A stretch of 64,000 bases of DNA from assembly GCA_947579605.1 (NCBI GenBank), contig OX388316.1:18169290-18233289 (forward strand), given 5' to 3'. Positions 23,498-33,941 of the stretch are shown piece after piece. The DNA is from Athripsodes cinereus (lineage: Eukaryota > Arthropoda > Insecta > Trichoptera > Leptoceridae). Numbering within the stretch: the stretch's first letter is position 1; each line of letters begins with the position of its first letter. The notes below the pieces were generated by a model. It did no database searches. It was not told the DNA's origin and saw only the letters and a list, made by a program, of their open reading frames with translations. Position numbers and translations under genes: made by a program.

Positions 23498-24075
23498 TCC
23501 AAAGACCACGGCTCTAAAGTATTAAACAAAAGAATTACAATATGTCAAAATAATAAAGCGCGTTATGCTAACGGATAATATAATAATAATAATAATTTAT
23601 TATATTATTTTATGGTTTTTGTTATTTAATGTTATATTTAAATTTTATCGTTAATCTTGTATTGTGTTCAAAATGTAGAATCTAATATTGTTTTGTTAAA
23701 TAAATGAGATATGAGATGATAATAATAATAAACGGAGAGTATTTAACGCGCCATCTTTGTGCCATAGCACCTCGTGGACGCTGTACATGATAATGTTTTA
23801 TCTTCAACAAAGTTGTCTGTGTCAAGAATTTAAATTTAAATACAAAAAACATTATAACACATAATCTCAGATACATAATAATATGTATCCGCTATATGGA
23901 TACTATTTAATTCCTCAAATTAGTAGGTATTGATTTGATTACTACGAAATATCAATCCTAGTTTTCTTCATTATCTCAGTTAATAGAAGTATTACTGCAT
24001 TGCATAATGCTAGAAGCCTTTTCACATATTCTTAGCATTATCAAAAATCTAAACTTGTCAACAAATATATCTACG

Positions 24076-24148
24076 TATACCATCATAACATATATTCCAC
24101 AAATGGAGTAGTTAGAAGACCAACTGCATGTAGTTAAAAATGAATTCG
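24076..24148 (+). repeat. Dispersed repeat family E, fragment
   Basis: Only the first landmarks are retained: ACCATCATAACATATATTCC, ACAAATGGAGTAG and ACCAACTGCATGTAG. Confidence 0.55.
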
Positions 24149-24570
24149 TTTTGCAAAAATGGTAAATTTGCCCTTTAAAACACCAACAGTATTATGGTAT
24201 CGGGCACATAATTAATAATAATATATGTACAGTATAGTATCTGATAGTATGTGTATCTACCGGAGGGTAGTTTTACGAGTATACATTGCAGGTGTACGGG
24301 TAGGCTTGTGTTATTATAATAACTACTATGTTTTTGTTAGGTGAGGTACCGACCTAGCCACAAAGCGTTTCTAGGGTCAAGGGAGCCTAGATAACGTTTT
24401 TGTAGCTATATAATAATTTGTACACTAATGATGCATAAAAGGAAAAGGATATTAGTACCAAAATATTTCAAAAATCGAATTATTTGAGAGTGACATAGTT
24501 TATCGTATACCTACCTCCAAAGACAAAATGATGTTTTAGAGAGTGCTTTAAACACAAAAATATAATTTTA

Positions 24571-24825
24571 TTACTATACCATCCCGGCTTCTTCCGCAAA
24601 TGAGGTAGCCAGTTAAATTACTGCATTTGATAAACTTTTATGTTGTATATCCTTTCTGTGCCAATAAAAAACAAGACATTCAGAATGGGTGGCTTTCCAC
24701 ATCGCTGAATCGAAGATCTTAAATGTCTTATACGTGATGTTTTCGAAAAGGTACCTGCCTTTTATAAAACACTCGAAAACTTACAAAAAGGAATAAAAAC
24801 TTACAAAAAGGAGTGAATTGGACTC
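24571..24825 (+). repeat. Dispersed repeat family E
   Basis: Contains CTATACCATCCCGGCTTC, CTGTGCCAATAAAAAACAAG, ACATTCAGAATGGGTGGCTT and CTCGAAAACTTACAAAAAGG. The last portion is tandemly duplicated (AAAACTTACAAAAAGGA twice, 24776-24815). Confidence 0.7.
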
Positions 24826-24904
24826 ATAAATAAAAATAAAGCTTTTCACAGATACATGTGCGTATAAAAATATGATAATTATTTATCTGTGCTAATTATG
24901 TAAA

Positions 24905-25350
24905 TGACCGGTGTTGTGCGGAAGTAACGCTCTAGTCTTTGAGATGTCTTTTTAAGTTGTCATGGGTCTAGATCAGTGATGCACAAACCGCGGCCCGCCA
25001 GCGAATTATATAATATAAAAAAAATTGTCAATACCAGTAATAATCGGAAATTCGGTAAAAAGTACCGGATACTTAATAATTCGAGTAAATGTTCTTTAAG
25101 AAAACTGAGGATTTTTGAAATATTTCAAATTCCTATACCATTTTGGAAAGTCGGTGACGAGGGGGTAGAAATTTAATGTGTGAGCATTTTTAGAAATTAA
25201 AACTTTTTTCTTATAGCGGCCCGTCCTTGGCTCATAATCTTCTCGAGTGGCCCCTGTTCCCTATTAGTCTGTGCATCGCTGGTCTAGATGTTATATGTAT
25301 ATGTATTTCGTGCGTTTATATATGAGTGTATTGTCGCGTTAGAATATATT
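24905..25350 (+). mobile_element. SINE family 1, split by a hAT MITE
   Basis: The 5' part (24905-24973) has CCGGTGTTGTGCGGAAG and GTCATGGGTCTAGAT. The 3' part (25282-25350) resumes with GTCTAGATGTTATATGTATA and TATTGTCGCGTTAGAA, matching positions 12380-12445 of the better copy. The break is filled by the 308-bp element at 24974-25281. The B box region is largely deleted. Confidence 0.75.
24974..25281. mobile_element. hAT-type MITE inserted in a SINE
   Basis: Terminal inverted repeats CAGTGATGCACAAAC and, on the complement of the right end, CAGCGATGCACAGAC. It is flanked by an exact 8-bp duplication GTCTAGAT (24966-24973 and 25282-25289), the length diagnostic of hAT transposition. Removing it restores the SINE. 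The ends are rich in GCGGCCCG. A related element lies at 36991-37309. The 66-codon frame at 24976 is accidental. Confidence 0.92.
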
Positions 25351-25385
25351 ATGTGGCAATTGTAATATACTTGGCTTCGTACATA

Positions 25386-25850
25386 GTCAATCAGAAACCT
25401 CGATTGGAGAACCATGTCTTCACAATGCAACATTGTGTGAAATCTAATCGGAAGAAGTGAGAAAGGTGTCCCAACGATTACGAATTGGCTCTAGGCTGGC
25501 TTAAGTGATCACTTTCGGTGTCCATGGACAACGTTCATCAATTCCACCATTCTCACTGTCACGATGTAAGGTTCACCAAACGAGAGAGGCTTTATGCAAA
25601 CCTTAGAAGCAACCATCTTTTTGGGATCTCATTTTTCAGATCTCAAATGAATCGCGATCTCCCGTCTAAATGGCGCTGGAACAATTAAGTTCAATACTTT
25701 ATCGGCTGCTAGTTCGACCAGTCAGCAACAAATGTTTAGAATATTTACTAATTTTTTTATCTCTCTCTAATCGAGGTTTCTGATTGGTTTGGTCATCTGC
25801 ACCCAAACCCGGTTAAACAATAAAAAAATTAGTAAATATTCTAAACATTC
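25386..25850. mobile_element. Family B element with inverted ends
   Basis: CAATCAGAAACCTCGATT near the left (25386) recurs inverted as AATCGAGGTTTCTGATTG near 25768. ATGTTTAGAATATTTACTAA (25731) recurs inverted as TTAGTAAATATTCTAAACAT (25831-25850). The left part also shares GAAGAAGTGAGAAAGG with the 4300-5110 element. The 25731-25850 block could itself be a small solo hairpin MITE. No open frame. Confidence 0.6.
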
Positions 25851-25920
25851 GTACATAATAATTATGTAGTGTTCACATTGACTATTTATCTACTAAAATT
25901 AATACTCGTACAAGTGCTTA

Positions 25921-26137
25921 CTGCAGGGTTACTCTTGACAAAACTAAACTCGATCTTAATCTAGTCTTGATCTTGATCATACGACGCACGAAGGGACTAT
26001 GGTCAAAAACATCACGCTACCGCTAACGCGCAATCGGTTTGCGTGTATTTTTGGCCAATAGTCACTTCGTGCTTCGTATGATCAAGATCAAGACTAGATT
26101 AAGATCGTGTTTAGTTTTGTCAAGAGTAGCCCTGCAG
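25921..26137. mobile_element. MITE with about 53-bp terminal inverted repeats, copy 2
   Basis: Same arms as the 19671-19869 copy. Here the ends read CTGCAGGGTTACTCTTGAC and CAAGAGTAGCCCTGCAG, with TA on each side (25919-25920 and 26138-26139). That suggests TA target duplication and a mariner-like origin. The centre is fuller than in copy 1 (CATACGACGCACGAAGGGAC present on the left). Confidence 0.88.
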
Positions 26138-26139
26138 TA

Positions 26140-27180
26140 CCTACATACTAAAATACATTATTCATTAGACATTATTCCTTGCGGAATTGATATGAATGAA
26201 TAAATAATTATCTTTATGTAAACGTATATTTGACGTTTTTCCCCATAGTTTCCCTAATACTACTTTCGGATTACGAACGAACGCCGAACAGTGGGCTTCA
26301 GCAAATATTTTATCATAGTGTACTCAAGTCACTTTGTGTCATCCTGTAAGAGTTCAAATATGAAAATCATTTATAGTAAATATAGTGTGGACTATTTATT
26401 ATGATATTTGTTTTAAATTTTGCATTATTATTATTATTATGTGAAGTAGATTACGTTTTTTAAATAAATTCAACGAAATTATTGTGTATACATTTTTTTT
26501 ATAAAAATAAGCACACATACAAATATTATGCTACTCATTTCATGATTTCAATAACAATGGAAAAATTAACATAATATTAATTTATTTTTGTTATAAATAT
26601 TTATTTTTATTTCTCTTGTTTTAAGTTGTCAATAAGTGAAACAACGATATTTTTGTGTTGGATAACAAAAATAACAAAATTATGGTTTGTAGTGATTTTA
26701 TTCAAATAATTAATACTATTGAAACTCTGTCTCCTTACTCATTTCCCTGATTCTGTGAGTCGTGATTTACGGAAAGCTTTTGAAATATACCTGTCATAAT
26801 CAATTAAAGTAACGTGTAATCTAAAATTTGGTGACACAAAGATTGGTATCATTGCGAAATAACTAATAAATCACAAGTTTCAGAAGCAAATTATAAATGA
26901 CACTTTTCACTAGCAATATTGTCACCTCGGCCAAGTTGAGATGGTCTTTCACTCTTGAAATAGTACCAAGAAATCATTCGTAATCTCACCATTACTTATT
27001 ATACAAAGAAAACAAAACAAAAGAAGAGACAAATACGAGACGTTTATTACTATTAATCATGTGTTTTTGATATGTTTCATTTCCGGATATCTCAAAATTT
27101 GTTGACTTATCTTTTCTTCTGAGCATTTTTCTTTTGTATTCACGAACATAGCAGCACAAGAGCCTAGAGGCCATGCTATA
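26140..27180. other. AT-rich stretch, nothing recognised
   Basis: Short frames only. No repeat partner in the window was noticed. Confidence 0.5.
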
Positions 27181-27300
27181 TTTATTTATTTTTTATTCGC
27201 TCATTATTTACTGTACATTGATTACAAACAATTTCATAGAGAAATATATTCAAATTAAATTTAATCAATATAAAGAGGGCGAGTTCACCACAAAGGCACC
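27181..27300 (-). repeat. Family D: LINE-type 3' terminal repeat
   Basis: ATTTACTGTACATTGATTAC, CAATTTCATAGAGAAATA, TTCAAATTAAATTTAATC and GAGGGCGAGTTCA match, in reverse, the 31912-32045 copy (GATAAACTCGCCCTCTGTAT ... GTACAGTAAAGAATAAAAA). Confidence 0.6.
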
Positions 27301-27644
27301 ATCTCTTCCAACTAACCCATGTTGACTGATCAAGTTAACATGAACAATACATACCTAACAATAAATTGAACTAGGAAGCTAACTGGTCCTTCTCCTCTCT
27401 TAGCTTTCTCTCTACTAGTAGATTTTACACGATTTCTATACTTTCCATTCATCTTTTTCTAAAATCATTCTCATTCACTTCTATTAACAAGAAAATGATA
27501 CAATGGAGCGATTATATTCTGAGTTTATCGTCATAATATAATTTCAAATGTATGTCAGACTTTATGCGCCCCTAGTGGGAGAATATCGTAATGCCAAATG
27601 AAATTATCTACTTGTATGGCAGGGTAAGAAATGGTTTATTTGCT

Positions 27645-27800
27645 AGAGGCTTCAGTCTACGATAAAGGCGCATGCGCGGGGCTTCGCGACGCATTGCAGA
27701 GTCAGCGTGGCTCGCGGGGTAGGGAGGTGTGTGCGACGCTGACGGAGGCATGACGACGCCCCTGTCCCTGTTCTAATTCTATCGTCTGCTGCTACCTAGT
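27645..27800. promoter_or_regulatory. CpG-rich island with NRF1/EWG-type palindrome
   Basis: In otherwise AT-rich DNA this stretch is clearly rich in CG dinucleotides. It includes the palindrome GCGCATGCGC at 27668-27677, which matches the NRF-1 (insect EWG) binding core. A donor-like CAGGGTAAGA lies just upstream at about 27621. No open frame of length is seen on either strand. It could be the 5' promoter or non-coding first exon of a gene whose body lies outside the window, or an exotic repeat. Which strand it would serve is unknown. Confidence 0.35.
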
Positions 27801-27854
27801 GCCGGCTCTGTTTTCTCTAATGTAAAATAATGCATACAATATCATCACAATTCA

Positions 27855-27960
27855 TTATTCTTCTTATCATTCCGCACATAAACGTTCCTTTAGGGTACAC
27901 AGGAAGGAAATGAGACTCATTAATTCAAACCAATTTGCTCACAATTGAGTAACCTCAAAC
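27855..27960 (+). repeat. Dispersed repeat family C, fragment
   Basis: Contains AACGTTCCTTTAGGGTACAC, AGGAAGGAAATGAG and TTAATTCAAACCAATTTGCT, corresponding to the first third of the 13485-13690 copy. Confidence 0.5.
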
Positions 27961-28659
27961 AACGGCATATCTAAATCTCAGGTATCATTTTAAAGAAAGA
28001 GCGTATTCAAATCACTATCGTACTATGCAAGATAGAGAACGCCATTCAACATTTTTTATAACTTTTGAATACACAATACATCGGCCAGTTTCTAGGAATA
28101 TATTTCTATTAGGAGACACCATTCTTTGAAAAAAACTTAACGAGAGAAGTTTCATATTTTTGTGTTTAATTTTTTTACAATAAATTATGGCTTTCTGCTA
28201 AATTGTCGCGAATTCTCTAAAATGACTGTAAGTTATAAGCAATTCATAGATATTCTGCAATAATAAATAATCTTTTTCTCTTTGTTATAAATACTTCGAC
28301 GTAATTAATCACAATTTTCTCTTTGCCTTTGGCTAAATTGCACCATTTTTTACAAGATATATTTTATGTATAATTTGTATAATGATAGTAGAATTTATAT
28401 GAGAAATAGATTCACAATATATATTCATAAAATAATATTTAAAATGTTATGACATCATACATTTAGCAAGCATGATCAATTTCGTAAAATTTGGAATTGT
28501 ATCGTTAAGTGTTATGTATTTATTTTGAAAACTTTTTTTGATGTAAAATTTAGGCTTGTGAAAACAATCAACTTTTAACATTTTGTTTAGCGTCGTACTT
28601 GATTTAACCCCAAAATAAAAGTATTAAATCAATAAAAATAAAACACTTTAATTACTTCC

Positions 28660-28780
28660 ACATTGACTTTATTGATCGCGAGCTATTGCTGGCTCTCATC
28701 ATCGCAAGCTAACGTAAAGCCTGATGATGAAAGCGGATGCTCATGAAAGCCAAGTCGCGATTAAAGAAGTCAAAGCAAAA
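28660..28780. repeat. Imperfect stem-loop region
   Basis: TTGACTTTATTGATCGCGAG (from about 28664) pairs imperfectly with the complement of CGCGATTAAAGAAGTCAA (to about 28773). Inside, GGCTCTCATCATCG faces TGATGATGAAAGC. This may be a retrotransposon untranslated structure, since a LINE C-terminus follows at 28858. Confidence 0.4.
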
Positions 28781-28857
28781 AAACAAAGATGATATACCAA
28801 ATGCTATCAAAATCTATAAAAAGCAATACAAGCATTAACTTTAACAAAGAAATCCAT

Positions 28858-29208
28858 AGTTATCAAACCAGGCAAAGAAATCATATTCGAGTCAATGATC
28901 CTCGAACCGATAGGGTCAGAAAGGGTTTTTTTATACAGCAGCATCGGAATTCAATGCTCTGCCACTGAACATCAAGGAAAGCACAAATTTGAAGAGGTTT
29001 ACTAATAGTTTGGAAAGACTAGTCCTGGATAGGCGTGCAGTGGTGAATGGTTGAGATTTTTTTTGTTGTTGTTGTGTGTGTTTTTGTTTTGTGTCAATTT
29101 GTCAACAGTTTATAAGTGTCCAATATTTAATAGTAAAAACTAGCTAAGTTAATTTCTCCTTATACCAGCAAATGCTGTCTGGAGAACTTGTTAAATAAAG
29201 AAAAAAAA
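28858..29208 (+). pseudogene. LINE RT C-terminus, 3' UTR and poly(A) tail
   Basis: The first part reads YQTRQRNHIRV then NDPRTDRVRK. After a one-base shift in the T-run near 28930 it reads GFFYTAASEFNALPLNIKES and then LKRFTNSLERLVLDRR to a stop at about 29055. The block RGFFY.AA.EFN.LP..IK....L..FK..L is typical of LINE reverse transcriptase C-termini. The 3' UTR includes a GT-rich run and AATAAAG (29195-29201), followed directly by poly(A), which marks a retrotransposed end. It is 5'-truncated and frameshifted. Confidence 0.7.
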
Positions 29209-30884
29209 ATCTATTATAATAATTACAACATCATTTGAATTGCTTAACACTTAAAATAAAAATTATTAAAATACAACCATACTGTGTACCTATGGGGTAA
29301 TTATAATAAACTATCAATAATTTAGTATCATTTAATGCTGTAATTTTTGTCAAATATTCTTGTATGTATCTTTAATTTGTTAAATAAATATCAAAAATTA
29401 AATATCAAAGTGAAATTATCAAATGTAAGTGTTTTATTTTTAATAATTTAACAAGAACTTCCGCCAATTACCGTCATTCGACAATATTAAGCATGAAATC
29501 ACTATGTAGTTATTTAATTTTATATACTTTGTCACTTTAAAATAGAAAATAATTTATCACGATTTCGGTGTCCTTACACCTTTGACGAACCGTTCAAAAC
29601 TATCCGAAATTGCAAGTGTGTTTTCTAAAATAAAGTAGTAGATTACAAAATGATTTAATACTTTTTAATATATATAACGGAACTGTGAATGCTTCAAAAA
29701 TATCTGAAATAATATTTGCAATATTTGTACAATTAATTCTTTATAACAAAAAAGCACAAAACATTATTCACAAGAATATAATATTCAACATTGTTCTGAT
29801 AACTTCGACACGAAAGCTTTAATACAATTCAAATATCTATTAACAATCAATTCAATGCTAAGATATTTCAACACTTGTCAATTTATTAATATCAACATTG
29901 TCAACGATAAAATCATTTAGATAGGTAACAAATCAAATCAAATCCATCCAGAAAGCATAACATCTACATAGTAACATTACATATCAGCAAATCTGAATAT
30001 TAACTATTAATGAACTGATTTACTCCTTAATTTAAAAATTGTACAGCTTTTATCTTAGCACATTTATAACTGGAACATTAAAATATGACAATTTCCGTTA
30101 AATTCTTAACAATAACGAGCTGATTATTTTCTGATAAATTTTGAATGACTTTAAACAATATGTTAATCTAAACGTTAAAAAGCTTTCTGTTAAATTATGT
30201 CCGTTACTTTTTCTAAGGGAAGTTGAGGGGGGCGGGGGGGGGGGGTAATTTAGAAGCTTCTTATACCTCTAAGTTCTCTGGAATAAGGAATTAGTTGTTT
30301 ATCTGTAAATGTGTTTGTTCCGTAAATTAAACAAAAATACTTAGCGAATAACGAAATTTACTTTTTGTTAACGGATTAACAATTTACTGAGTTATCGATT
30401 AATAATTTCCAACTCTGCACATAAGTAATAATATAATAGTAAAACACCTATATTATGTATAGAAATAATTATATTATTATAACACAGGCATGCTACCTGA
30501 TAGGTATTATGTGTACCTACCTATGTATGTGCTTGGTTTCTTTATAGGGCATGCTATTAACCAATTAGGGCCGCTTGTTTACAAACGATTCAATATGATT
30601 AAATAAATATAAAACTTATAACCGTACGTATTAATATCGTATTTAAAATATAACGTTTATTTCTTTTGTAAATAATTTAATTTGCTTGTAACTAAATGGT
30701 GATTTTTTTTTTAGTTTCAAGATAAGTTCAATCACTTTGATATTTTTGAGGAAGTTTGTTAAAGTTTCGATAGTTCGTATTTGTTAATATGATTAACATT
30801 TAGGAAGAGTTGCTCATGGCCGATTAAAGTATACCTAAAGGCTTATAAGAAATACTTTTTTGGTGGGCAAAATAATGTATTGCT
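29209..30884. other. AT-rich stretch with a G-run
   Basis: No coding evidence. The interval 29557-29592 (GATTTCGGTGTCCTTACACC and TTTGACGAACCG) resembles 35302-35332 (GATTTCGGTAAACCTATACC and ATTGACGAGCG), suggesting a shared old repeat. A guanine run lies at 30227-30245. Confidence 0.5.
30227..30245. repeat. Guanine homopolymer run
   Basis: Six G, one C, then twelve G, inside DNA that is otherwise mostly A/T. It could form a G-quadruplex or mark a TIR end; the length may also be affected by sequencing. Confidence 0.85.
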
Positions 30885-31065
30885 AGATTTCAAAAGCTTA
30901 ATCACTCGCAAACGAGTGGATGGCCTTAAGAAGAATAGAAAAAGCATTTCAAATGGGTGCAACAGAATCAGTTTTTTTATGAGACTTAGTTGAGTTTTGG
31001 ACTTGCGATAGAGATATCGCGGATTCAAATTCCTGTGTCACCCATCTAGTCTAACTTGGCTACAT
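30885..31065 (+). repeat. Dispersed repeat family F, possibly a tRNA-derived SINE
   Basis: CACTCGCAAACGAGTGGATG, GCCTTAAGAAGAATAGAA, and later TATCGCGGATTCAAATTCC, whose GGATTCAAATTCC resembles a degraded B box. The copy at 39165-39330 runs in the other direction and shares TAGCAAACGAGAGGATGGCC on its minus strand. Confidence 0.45.
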
Positions 31066-31911
31066 GAACGTAGCTTACTATGAAGGTTTTTAAGGACGAA
31101 TTTGAGTTCAAAGAAACCATAATTCATATATTGAAAAAAGTACAGAAATAAATATTAAAATGCTAAACATTCTAACAATAAAGGTATAATACCTATTAAT
31201 TCAGAGCACTACTTAAAAAAAAAGAAAACCTAAGAGGGTTGAAATATTTGTTCTTTTTATTCATTTAAGTTGAGTTGAAGATATAATTAGTATTGAAATA
31301 ATAATACGAAAAAAATGAGAGTACCCAGTTAAAAGTTAATTAAAATCTAATTAAAAACCTAAAAAACTCATATTATTTCACGAAGAAAAATACCTGAACT
31401 ATAAGTGAGAGTTATTTGGAGACAGATAAGTACTAAGTCAGTAGTCAGTACTACATAATTGATTCTCCTGTCTCGTTAGCAAATAAAAACATCTAAAGTA
31501 CATTATTAAGTAAAACTTTCAGAGTAGCGAAGAAGGTACCTGAAGGTACTAAGGGACTATTTCAGCGCAAACATTTTATCACCGCCTGAGAGATGTAGGT
31601 ACTGAAATTGTAAGCGGTAGAAAACCAACTAGAATATTACACGCAAACAATGTAAAGAGATTTTACTACTTCATACAATATTATGTCGTGAAAAGAAATA
31701 TAAACGCTTTAAAAACATGATAAAGAAGTTTCTAAACGAGATGAATTTTCTAGAAAACCTAGTAAAGTAATAATAAACTTTTGAATTTTGTGTTGCGGTA
31801 TTTTTTTTATTATAAACTAAATAGTTTTCAGCTTCTAGATTTTTTCATTATAATAACAATATTTTTTTATTGTTTTGACATATACATACTTTGTAAAAAT
31901 ACTACTTTTTG
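31066..31911. other. AT-rich stretch, nothing recognised
   Basis: No coding frame above about 60 codons and no repeat partner seen. Confidence 0.5.
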
Positions 31912-32045
31912 GGTTAATTGCAAAAAAATCGCGCTACTGCGATAAACTCGCCCTCTGTATCTTATTGTATGATTGTGTTTGATTTTAATGTATCTTTGTG
32001 TAAATTTGCTTGTTAGTAATGTACAGTAAAGAATAAAAAAACAAT
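31912..32045 (+). repeat. Family D: LINE-type 3' terminal repeat with A-rich tail
   Basis: Runs GGGTTAATTGCAAAAAAATC, GATAAACTCGCCCTCTGTAT, GTTTGATTTTAATGTATCTT, then GTACAGTAAAGAATAAAAA. Reverse copies lie at 16663-16765 and 27181-27300. The AAGAATAAA end resembles a polyadenylation signal at a retroelement 3' terminus. Confidence 0.6.
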
Positions 32046-33769
32046 TTTTTTTTAACAAAAGGCCAATGGTTTGAGTTTTACTATTTCTAATAATTAACTG
32101 ACCTGGTTTCGTCTTACAAAGACATTGTCAAACTTAGTTTATTAGATGCCGAGTTACTTATATACTATATTTTTTAATATACGGTTCGCTTATTTAGATT
32201 TAAAAAAAATCGATATTATTGTTCAAACTAACTAGGTCACTCAACAATTAGAAAATAATTTATTTATGAAAAAACTAAGCTTTCAATTAAACCATTTTTG
32301 TTTTCTTACTAAAACTTTTTTTTATAATTTATTACACACTTTGAACATGGATACTAAAAGACTTTTTAAAAATTAAAAAATGGCTGAGAAGTTTGAATAG
32401 TATTTAGTAAAATTTTGTAAAAGACACAATTCATAAGAAAAAAACAATAAAAAAGTTCTAAGTACCAAATTAATCAAATAATTATTCAAGCGTCTCTTGG
32501 CACTAATAATTTCCATTCATAAGACTTCATTTCTATTTGAATAGCTCATAAGGGAGTGATTGATTCAGCATTCAAATAAGAATTAATTAAAGAGTGATTT
32601 TAGTGCTATTTTTATCCCAAGAAAATCTTTTGTTAAACATGTACGCTGATAATATCTACAGCAGATTAGTACCTGGGAGGATACCTTTGACGTAGTGATG
32701 TGCTTATACATGCAACAAAGCACTTATATTTATTTGATTTTTGTTTATATATGCATGTATCAACTGGAAGAATAAACGATTCATTCATAAGCGTTGTATT
32801 GTCAATCATTTCCATTCTGTTGTCTTTGGTATTACTATAATTAGTTATTATTAATAATACGGATCTCATTATATTTTCAATAGAGCCGCACGAACATCGC
32901 GAATGTTTAAATCTGTAACATTTGTTAGACACCACACACTTAAGTATTCCACCGTGCCTTTATACGAATAGTGAGAGTATCAATATAGCCTTGTTGTAAT
33001 TCATACTTTATTCAGAGGGTTCATTTTATGGGTAATTTTAACGGAAGGAGAGAAAAACTGTGTTAACAACATCAGAATTACTTTCTCGTATCAATGTACT
33101 CATTTAATACACGCCAAGGTAATGAGAATACTAATACTATTGTACTTACTATACAACTTCTTTGTGTTTCCTTCTTTTTTATTTTCCTATTAATAAATGA
33201 TACGCATAGCTGTATCAATTATTTATGTAATAATTCACTATAAGGTTTAATTTATAAACCAAGGTCTTATTATAAATCAGTTTTGTAATGATGTATTACA
33301 ATGTCCATGAAAATAAACCTTATCCTTACTTACCAATTCTTTTAGCTCTTTATTTAGAACAATGGAAAGCTACTAGTCATTTTATACTTGAATTGTTTTC
33401 CTATGAATATTCATAATAGTTTTATTCTTTGGGTATGTTTCAGAAAAATAAAACTACATTTTATAATATGGAAAAACATAGGGCTCGAAAAAATTAATGA
33501 CTCTAAATAATGCATAAGAAAAATTTCTACTTGTCATCGGCCCCATTTTTTTAACGTGTCCTTATTTTTCTCTTTGTCTTATTATTTGGTCCCCAATCTG
33601 CGATTCTTCTTCTTCTGCGAGTCTGCCTTCCTTTTTCTAATTGTGTTACCAATCCGTTGCCATTTTCAAGACTTAACAAACTTCAAGACTTGTCAAAACA
33701 AACGTAACCTTTTTGTTTTCTCGAATTCTCAAACATCACAACACAATATATATATATATTTTAAAAAAA
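32046..33769. other. AT-rich stretch, nothing certain
   Basis: The 89-codon minus-strand frame at 32666-32935 and the 91-codon frame at 33556-33831 have no recognisable domain; the latter runs into the SINE and reflects a pyrimidine-rich patch at 33550-33660. Confidence 0.5.
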
Positions 33770-33941
33770 AAAAGATATATCTGGGTTTTTGTTATAAACC
33801 CAAATGCAACCCTTTACACCTTCCACAGTAAGCTCCTAAAAGCTTGTGTCGTGAAAGGGGAGTTTGCCGGCACCTGATATCGAACCACGGACCCCTTGTT
33901 CACGAGGCCGAGACTCTACCTCCAGGCTACCGACGAACTCG
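33770..33941 (-). mobile_element. tRNA-derived SINE (family 2), copy 1
   Basis: On the minus strand: A-box-like GTCGGTAGCCTGGAGGTAGA, B box GGTTCGATATC (33876-33886 on the plus strand as its complement), then GGCAAACTCCCCTTTCACGA, CACAAGCTTTTAG, GTGGAAGGTG and the 3' end AACCCAGATATATCT. Copies 2 and 3 lie at 37884-38025 and 56322-56492. It is not a real tRNA, because the tRNA-like head continues into a roughly 100-bp unrelated body shared by all copies. Confidence 0.82.

Noticed and set aside
24976..25176. 66-codon frame starting MMHKPRPASELYN
   Set aside because: It lies wholly within the non-coding hAT MITE and begins in its terminal repeat.
28700..28765. Hammerhead ribozyme suggested by CTGATGA followed by GAAA
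   Set aside because: The middle stem would have only about three base pairs and the flanking stems do not close properly.
33556..33831. 91-codon frame rich in Phe, Ser and Leu
   Set aside because: It arises from a pyrimidine-rich patch and continues into the SINE; composition bias explains it.
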